A program made the position numbers and the translations under genes. A stretch of 64,000 bases of DNA. It comes from Margaritifera margaritifera. Lineage: Eukaryota > Mollusca > Bivalvia > Unionida > Margaritiferidae. Of this stretch, positions 57,449 to 64,000 are shown in pieces. The notes under the pieces are model-generated. The model saw only the letters and a program-made list of their open reading frames with translations. It had not been told where the DNA came from and did no database searches. The stretch's first letter is position 1; every line of letters starts with the position of its first letter. The stretch is taken from positions 248,001-312,000 of the forward strand of contig JAQPZY010001174.1 of NCBI GenBank assembly GCA_029931535.1, given 5' to 3'.

Positions 57449-57819
57449 TGAGTTAAATCATTGTTTTAAAAACTGCTTGAGAAGCTTTTAACTGTCCACC
57501 GCTAGAAGCCCAATTTTACTGGATGAAAGTCAGATCTTGAGTAACCTTGAAGTGACAGCCAGTATGACCACTATAACAAGCATACTTCATACATCAGTAA
57601 TTACCTTGATTAGCCACCACAGATAAGATCTCACATGTAATGCATGCAGTCCACTCACCAACTTCCTATACTCATTCACAAGTACAATACACAGTTAACA
57701 TGTTGAGGCTAATCTATTGCAATGTATAATGAATAGTCATTAATATAGAAAGTTTACCAATAATAAACATATTTCTACTTCCAACTGCATTGGTAAGAAA
57801 GGGCCTTCTGTGTAAGCTG
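57449..57819. repeat. Segment shared with 43,470-43,770
   Basis: 'gagtaaccttgaagtgacag', 'ccagt', 'atcagtaattaccttgatta', 'gcatgcagtccactcacc' and 'cacagttaaca' recur at 43,510-43,700. It precedes an R4 array in both places, so it is probably the 5' region of the R4 element. Confidence 0.68.
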
Positions 57820-58720
57820 GGATATATATAGCATGAAAAAATTAATGTGGTCATGAGCTAAGTATAAATACTTATCCTTTGTTAGTAAAAACATAAAATG
57901 TAGGTCACAGTGACCTTCCTTGGTTTTAAGGGTGCAGTCCTAACACAGATGCATTCAATTATCAAATTTCATCATCCCAACAAAAACAGCACCCAATGAA
58001 TGACCTTTAAACACAAAATTTAAACTAAGTCACTGAAACATGAAGTAAAGGTCACAGAGACCTCATTTTGCAATTTGGGTGCAGTACTACTACTTATCAA
58101 CAGTAGTGATATGTTATCAGTAGTAGCAATACATGTGTAGATGCATCCCCTTATGAAGTTTCATGATTCTAGGTAGGATATTATGCATACAGCATGCCAA
58201 CAATTAGTGTGGTCATGAGCTAACATATAAACTTAAGCCAGTAAAAGATGAAATATAGGTCACAATGAGAATCTTTTGTAATAAGGCTGTGGTACTAACA
58301 GAGATGAATCTAATCACCAATTTTATGATTCTAACATGAACAGTGCCTGAGAAATGATTAAACACAAAATTTTAACCCAAGTCAGTGAAGCATAAAATAT
58401 GGGCCATAATGACCTACTTCTGCAGTAAGGGAGTACTGCTCATCAAAATGCATCCCCTCGCCAAGTTTCATGATTCTAGATAGGATTATATGTACATAGC
58501 ATGCAAAATAAGCTATGTGGTCATGAGTTAAACAAAACACTTAACATAAGCCAGACAAATGTGAAATGTTGGTCACTGTGACTTTTCTGTGTGGGTGTGG
58601 TATTAACAGAGAGGTCTACAATCATCTTCTTTAATGATTCTAGCATGATCAGTTCAAACACAGAATTTAACCTAAGTCAGCAACCTACTTTTGTGATAAG
58701 TATATCTGAAACAAATACCA
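57820..58720 (+). repeat. R4 array
   Basis: Five to six R4 units. The first contains AGGTCACAGTGACCT at 57,902-57,916. Confidence 0.85.
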
Positions 58721-59689
58721 AATTTTCATATTGTAATATTCATTGAATGCATCTGGATAAAATTTAAATAATCTTCAATGTTAATAAAGGGCAATATCAA
58801 GTCTATCTCTATCTCTTTTTGGGGAGGTCTATTTTAGGTATTTATTGCACCCTCCTCCCTGCCAAGCCACATTGAAAACACCATGAACTTGGCCATTCAG
58901 TGCTAATTAAATAACATTTTATGGGTCTATATTTTTAGGTTTTTTTTGGTTGATTTAGACTAATGATCAAATGAATGTAGGTATTATTTTCCCCATATAT
59001 CTTCAAACTCGGTATGACCAAAAACATTTGCTAAGTGCTGAAAATGTACTATAGGTAAAGAAGGGCAGTAACTAGCAATTATTTGTTCAGTTAAATTCAG
59101 GGACTATCTCAAAAATATTCTCAAGGAAGCGAGTCAATCACAAAGAAAATGACAGAAATCAACGTTTGCTGTAAGTTGACTGTTGAGCAAAAAACTGAAG
59201 ACAATCCATGCACATAGACGATGACTCAAATGATGTGCAGAAAATACTGAATTAAATTTGGATATGTTGATTGACACATAAGGGCTTTGTTGACTTTAAT
59301 ATTACCCCTGTTCTATAACATGTTCTTTAACAACTTGTCATACTATACATTTAATGTTTCAAGACTGCCTCAATGACAAGAATAGAAATGGAAATGTTGT
59401 TAGCAAGGTGACTATTCATAGCTTTGACATGATGATTACCTTGTGAGTGGGTGTTTGATTTTCAGAAGATTTAGCAGGTATGAAGCTGTTCCCTTTTAAA
59501 CTAATTAAATGTTGCATAGTTTACATTTTGCCTTGCTTGTTTAACTGCTTGGTAACTGCAAAGTCTTGTTGTAAGTGGTTCTATATGCTAGGTAAACAAA
59601 CAAATATTCTAATATATGTACCAACTTTCAATTCGAACAGTCACAAAAAAGTATTCTGATTTGAATGTTTGGTTATTTCTTTCAGTGCT
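58721..59689. other. Intron, unrecognised
   Basis: No coding segment or repeat supported. Confidence 0.45.
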
Positions 59690-60115
59690 AGTGATAAAGG
59701 AGTAGTACTCATCAAATTGCATCCCCTCACCAATTTTCATGATTCTAGATATAAGAGTATGTATATAGGGCACAAAAAAACTATGGTCATGAACTAAATG
59801 CACAAAAACATAAACCAGTAAAATCTGAAATGCACATCACAGTGAATTTCTTTTCTTGCAAGGATGTGCTACTAATAGAGATGCATACAATCATCAAGTT
59901 TTCTGATTCTAAATCATAATGTTAAACCAAAGTCAGTAAAGTGTGAAATATCGATCACAGTGATCTACTTTTGTGATAAGGATGTAGTACTCATCAAGGT
60001 ACATCCCTCCACAAAGTTTAATGATTCTAGGTACAACAGTACGTACATGTATACAGGGTGCAAAATCCCTGAGCTAAATGCAGACAAACTTAGCCAAGAA
60101 TGTACAAATGATATA
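59690..60115 (+). repeat. R4 array fragment
   Basis: Two to three R4 units ('catcaaattgcatcccctca', 'ttcatgattctagatataag', 'catcaaggtacatccctcca'). Confidence 0.75.
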
Positions 60116-60169
60116 AATGTGTGTACAAAGTTATCCCCCCTTAGCTCCCTCCCATACCTGCTATGTCAC

Positions 60170-61150
60170 ATCCTGTTGCAAGATAAACATGATTTTTGAC
60201 TCCCAAACCCTGGACATCATCATGTTCATAAAACATGACTTCTATTCAATCCAATTTTTTAAAAATAGAGACCTTTTTTTAAATACCATGATATAGACTC
60301 GTACCATGTAGCCTTTGTAAACAGTAGTAATTCGTGTAGCTTCCTGCTTATTCATGCTCATGGAACACATCACGCCTGGCAGTTTACACTGTTAATTGTC
60401 TCAAAGGCAATTAAAAGGTAAAGGTGGAACGAGATCAACACCATAATTCCACAGATAACTTAACTAACTGACAATTATAGCTAGGGTGATTTGTGTTGCT
60501 AATCCTTTGTGCATTGCTGAGAGATAGCCTATGAGGCTAATTTGGATAGGTAAAGTACACAAAGATGAACAACCCAATTTACTGCATGTTAGGCAAATCA
60601 GAGATACATCTTGAATAAACAATAGCTATTACACTTTACTGCCTTGCATGAGACTGCTGAAGTCATCTTTGTTACAGATATTGGCTATAATCAGCAGCAA
60701 AGTTTCCTTAATTTAAGATATTACTCCATTCTATACATGTAATCATGAAAAAAAACAAAGAATGATTATTTCGGTAGTTGAAATAGTAAAGTCAGGAGCA
60801 GTAGGCAAATGTGATTCTTTCTTGAAGGCAAAATGTTGAAACACAGCTGTCATCTACCGGTACTATCATGAATGCCAAGATCTGACATGACAACTAGTGT
60901 GGTCATTGCTTGTTTAAACTCACTCACAGCAATGCAGATGCAGAATGATCATTTACAATGCTCAAACAAATTAAAGATCTTCCATGAAGTCTGAACAACA
61001 GCACCATCCAATCTCTAATGAGTGCAAAAATTAACACTAATGAAACTTGCATCACCTTCAAACCCTCCAATGAACTAATGAGAACATCAAAAGTTTGCAT
61101 CTTCAAGTTAATGCTGTACTCCACTATCCAACATATGGTGACAATTAGGA
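60170..61150 (+). repeat. Interspersed family F, second long copy
   Basis: The same ordered phrases as 45,270-46,470, including 'aggcaattaaaaggtaa', 'gattatttcggtag', 'tgaacaacagcaccatccaa' and the NETCITFKPSNEL-coding stretch. Confidence 0.7.
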
Positions 61151-61199
61151 GTAATTTATGACTACCAGTAAATTATAAATGATGGAAAGTGCATGCTAA

Positions 61200-61645
61200 G
61201 TGAATTCCTTAGAGCCCAGAATCTATAGATTTCTTTATTACCATAAAAGCAAGCCATCCACAAAGTCTTGTCATGTAACATACTCTGGAACAAAAGTTAT
61301 TCTGCAAAACCCCCGTCTTCTCTGAGCGACAATGATCTTGACCCTTGACCCCCAAATCAATAAGTCTCTTCCATACCTTAAGTGTAAACCTTCTACAAAC
61401 TCTTGTCAAAGTACATGGTCTAGAACTAAAGTTATTATGCAAAAACCATTTTCTTCTTTTGGTGACCTTGACCTTTGACCTTTTGACCCCTAAATCACAT
61501 GCTTCTTTCTTACTCAACATATCGGCAATCCACAAACTTTAGTGAGGGTACACAGTCAAGAATTGAAATTTTTGTGCAGAAAGACTTTTTCTTCTTTCAG
61601 TCACAGTGACACTGACCTTTGACCTTTTGACCCCAACATACTTTC
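61200..61645 (+). repeat. R5 array
   Basis: Three units with TGACCT-rich blocks at 61,332-61,350, 61,463-61,489 and 61,613-61,633. See 27.2 kb for the sister array. Confidence 0.82.
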
Positions 61646-63337
61646 TAACAGAAATTAATAAGTTTCACTACATGTTTTCCAGGTTAAATACCAATTTACA
61701 ATTTATTGGGTCATTCACACAAGAAAATACAACACTATTGGAAGTTTGGGGTCAATTTCTAATTGATTGCTTCAATATAAGGAAACAAAATGTACATGCC
61801 ACTTGCTGAGAAAACCATCAAATATCATCATGCAGCCAACAAAGTAGTATTATTCTATGCTATGATTCTCCACATGTCAACAGAATTTTCCCCAGCTTCT
61901 GTTACTTTGTTTTCACATGTCTTTCTATACTTCATGTAATTCTTTTTCCCACATCTTGTGTAAATGGTTGTTCCTAGAGGGCCCCATCTGGGAAATAAAG
62001 ATTATCTTATCAGTTCTCAAACCCCCACCCTCAATAATTTTTTTCTGCCATATCACAATAAAGTCAAATAAAGTTGATACGCAACCTTGTTGGAAAATTA
62101 AGTTTAAGGAGGTTACATTTCTTTTCTAAAGGTGCAACAGTATGAAACAGTATTTAATGTTCAAGTGAGGTAAATTCCTCTTGCAAGTTGTCTCAGCTCA
62201 ACCCCTTTGCAGATTATATATTTCAAAGGATGGTCATTTTATCATGACCTTAACATTGGATGAAACTTTTGCACTTCTTTTACTTCCTAGGTTTACAAAT
62301 CCTAGCTTTTTTCCCTACCATAATAGTTGAATGCATGTTAAGATATTTATCATTTGCAACCTGCCCCCCCCCCCCCCCAATTAGAATAAAAAGGGTTACA
62401 TCACTTTAATACAGTGCATAACACAAGTTTCTTGAACAGCTTCAAACCATACAGGGTGATGGAGTAGAAAAGTTTTCTTTGTCAACACTGGCCCATGATC
62501 CCATCTGAAATTGTTTCAGGGGCAGCAAAAGCATGATCATGCATGTATGTATCAGAGATGCTAGACAATACAGTAATATGAATTCCACATACAATGACGT
62601 GGCTTTTTTAAGTCCTAACTTTAGCATTGAGGATAATGTGATACCCTCCATCTGTTTGTCAGTCCATCTGTCTGTCTGTAAATACATCTCCACCTAAATA
62701 ATTGCAAAGAGATTCATGAAAGTTACTAGTTAACTTGTTCATGTAATAGATATGTAAAACAGGATTGTTATTCTTGTCTCTCTCTCCCATTTAAACTGTC
62801 AAAATGGGACAGTATACTATATATGTAACAGAATTTGTGTTATGGCAAGGGGTACTCTTTTTGGGGACAGATTTGGGGTTTTGTAGGGTTAAGCATTCAG
62901 TATTATGTAACAAAAACTGTGTAACTGCTGTAATCAGCCATATAAATTGCTCTATCTTTCGCCACTTAATGATCTTCTGTATGGACATTACAAAATCTCT
63001 TATATTTATGTAACAATAGATTTGAATAAAAAGATATTATGATAATCTGACAGACTGAGTATACATGCAGTCTTGTGAATCAAATATAACCCGATACTAT
63101 ACCATTTTCTATCAAATTTCAGGAAAGTCAGAGTGTCAATTGACTCTAACACTCAAGATGAACTCTCCTCAAAGATTTGTGAAGTGAAAAGTGTCTGAGT
63201 TGTAGGAATGGCTAGTGGAGCATGGTTTAAAACAAGAGTGGAAATAAAGAAATTCTTGTAAAGAGAGTTTATGGAGTTATGAGACGATTCAGACAGTTTT
63301 AATGAAGTAGACAGATGTGAAACTGCAGAAGCCTCAC
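61646..63337. other. Intron, unrecognised
   Basis: A poly-C run at about 62,365-62,380. No coding segment or repeat structure supported. Confidence 0.5.
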
Positions 63338-63367
63338 CTCACAAGCTGACTGAGGACTTGGAGTCTT
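63338..63367 (-). other. Possible 30-nt microexon
   Basis: On the minus strand 30 nt (KTPSPQSACE) are flanked by an AG acceptor (atattccag) and a strong donor (GAG/gtgagg), phase 0 both sides, compatible with exon A. The pyrimidine tract is poor and the peptide does not look like a spectrin helix. Low confidence. Confidence 0.15.
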
Positions 63368-63562
63368 CTGGAATATATGGATACATGTATGTGTATAAAC
63401 TGAAATATGTGTTGATGATTAATGATTCATTTAAGCGTGAAAGAAAGTGATTGAAATATAGTATGTATACTTGTATTTGTGAATGCACTGGGGCAAAATT
63501 AAAGATAGCACCCATCTATATGTGGTACTAATTGCATACTGCAAGTATACTGACTTGAGTGT

Positions 63563-63597
63563 GTTCATATATATATATATACACACACACACACACG
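63563..63597. repeat. (TA)n(CA)n microsatellite
   Basis: About 12 bp of TA followed by about 20 bp of CA. Confidence 0.9.
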
Positions 63598-63966
63598 TAT
63601 TTATATTTTGTTTGAGGGCATCAAAGTAGATTAATTCTCCAACTAGTTGTATCACCCTCTTAAAATAAAGTCATTGTTATTACAATTATTACAGAACCAT
63701 TTCATTACAATTGCAGTTCAAACCCATTTTAAGCAGCCACCTCTAGAAAGTGACTCGTAATATGGTCTTGTTGGAGGTTGCAAAATGGAGATTGGTTTCA
63801 ACAAAATTTTGTTGTTGGAACTTTAAAAAAGGCCATTTCTGGTAAGTGACTGTTTAAATGGTGGTGACCTTTGGGGCATGTTTAACTGTATATGAAAAAT
63901 TAAAACTTTGAGTGGGTGATTAATGAAAATCTGAACTACAGTAGATTAAACTGTTGTTTTCTTGGG

Positions 63967-64000
63967 TAAAACTAATTTTAATAATGTAATACTTAGCTGC
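63967..64000 (-). mobile_element. Edge copy of DIRS element 1 terminus
   Basis: 'taaaactaattttaataatg' then 'taatacttagctgc' matches 7,635-7,668 ('taaaattagttttaatgatg', 'taatacttacctgtc'). The element presumably continues beyond the window. Confidence 0.5.

Overview
The window is visibly AT-rich eukaryotic DNA with spliceosomal introns and many DNA transposons, DIRS-type retroelements, SINEs and dispersed tandem repeats. The repeat types suggest a marine invertebrate, most likely a bivalve mollusc. That assignment is inference; no marker gene settles it.

The host gene is on the minus strand. Five short exons (55,068-55,163; 54,219-54,488; 42,668-42,730; 29,397-29,488; 578-680) have good GT/AG sites and compatible phases. 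They total 624 nt, exactly 208 codons. They encode the end of one spectrin repeat, an SH3 domain split over three exons, and the first helix of the next spectrin repeat, as in plakins (plectin, desmoplakin, dystonin, MACF1). The window therefore lies inside one plakin gene with introns of 0.6, 11.5, 13.2 and 28.7 kb. Almost everything else is intronic mobile DNA.

Intron between exons D and E (681-29,396). It holds a GATA microsatellite, a small TA-flanked MITE, dispersed tandem repeats, the 3' part of a DIRS tyrosine recombinase (7.8-8.7 kb), and a candidate composite element at 8.67-21.42 kb. That element is bracketed by two clusters of the palindrome TTCATGAA. Inside it a divergent pair starts around 13.1 kb: minus-strand transposase-like pieces and a plus-strand two-exon gene (coiled coil plus BEN domain). 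A complete hAT-type element (14,167-15,591, TSD CAGGGG) sits in the BEN gene's intron. Further on are a foldback element, more tandem arrays, a hAT MITE, a hAT transposase remnant and a Tigger-like element.

Intron C-D (29,489-42,667). It holds two internally deleted pogo-type elements (31.8-32.5 and 35.2-36.0 kb), a duplicated ~0.35 kb unit, and three classes of dispersed tandem repeats.

Intron B-C (42,731-54,218). It holds a DIRS-type retroelement on the opposite strand (RT, RNase H and tyrosine recombinase, 46.8-50.6 kb), split by an 878-bp MITE. Large tandem arrays lie on either side.

Upstream of exon A (55,164-64,000) I see a TTAA-flanked MITE, further arrays, one possible microexon, and at the window edge another copy of a DIRS terminus.

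No transposase here looks intact. Six tandem-repeat classes (called R1-R6) recur, with periods of about 125-165 bp. Several end in a hairpin followed by CTAA, like non-autonomous Helitrons. R4 and R5 carry clean nuclear-receptor half-site arrangements.
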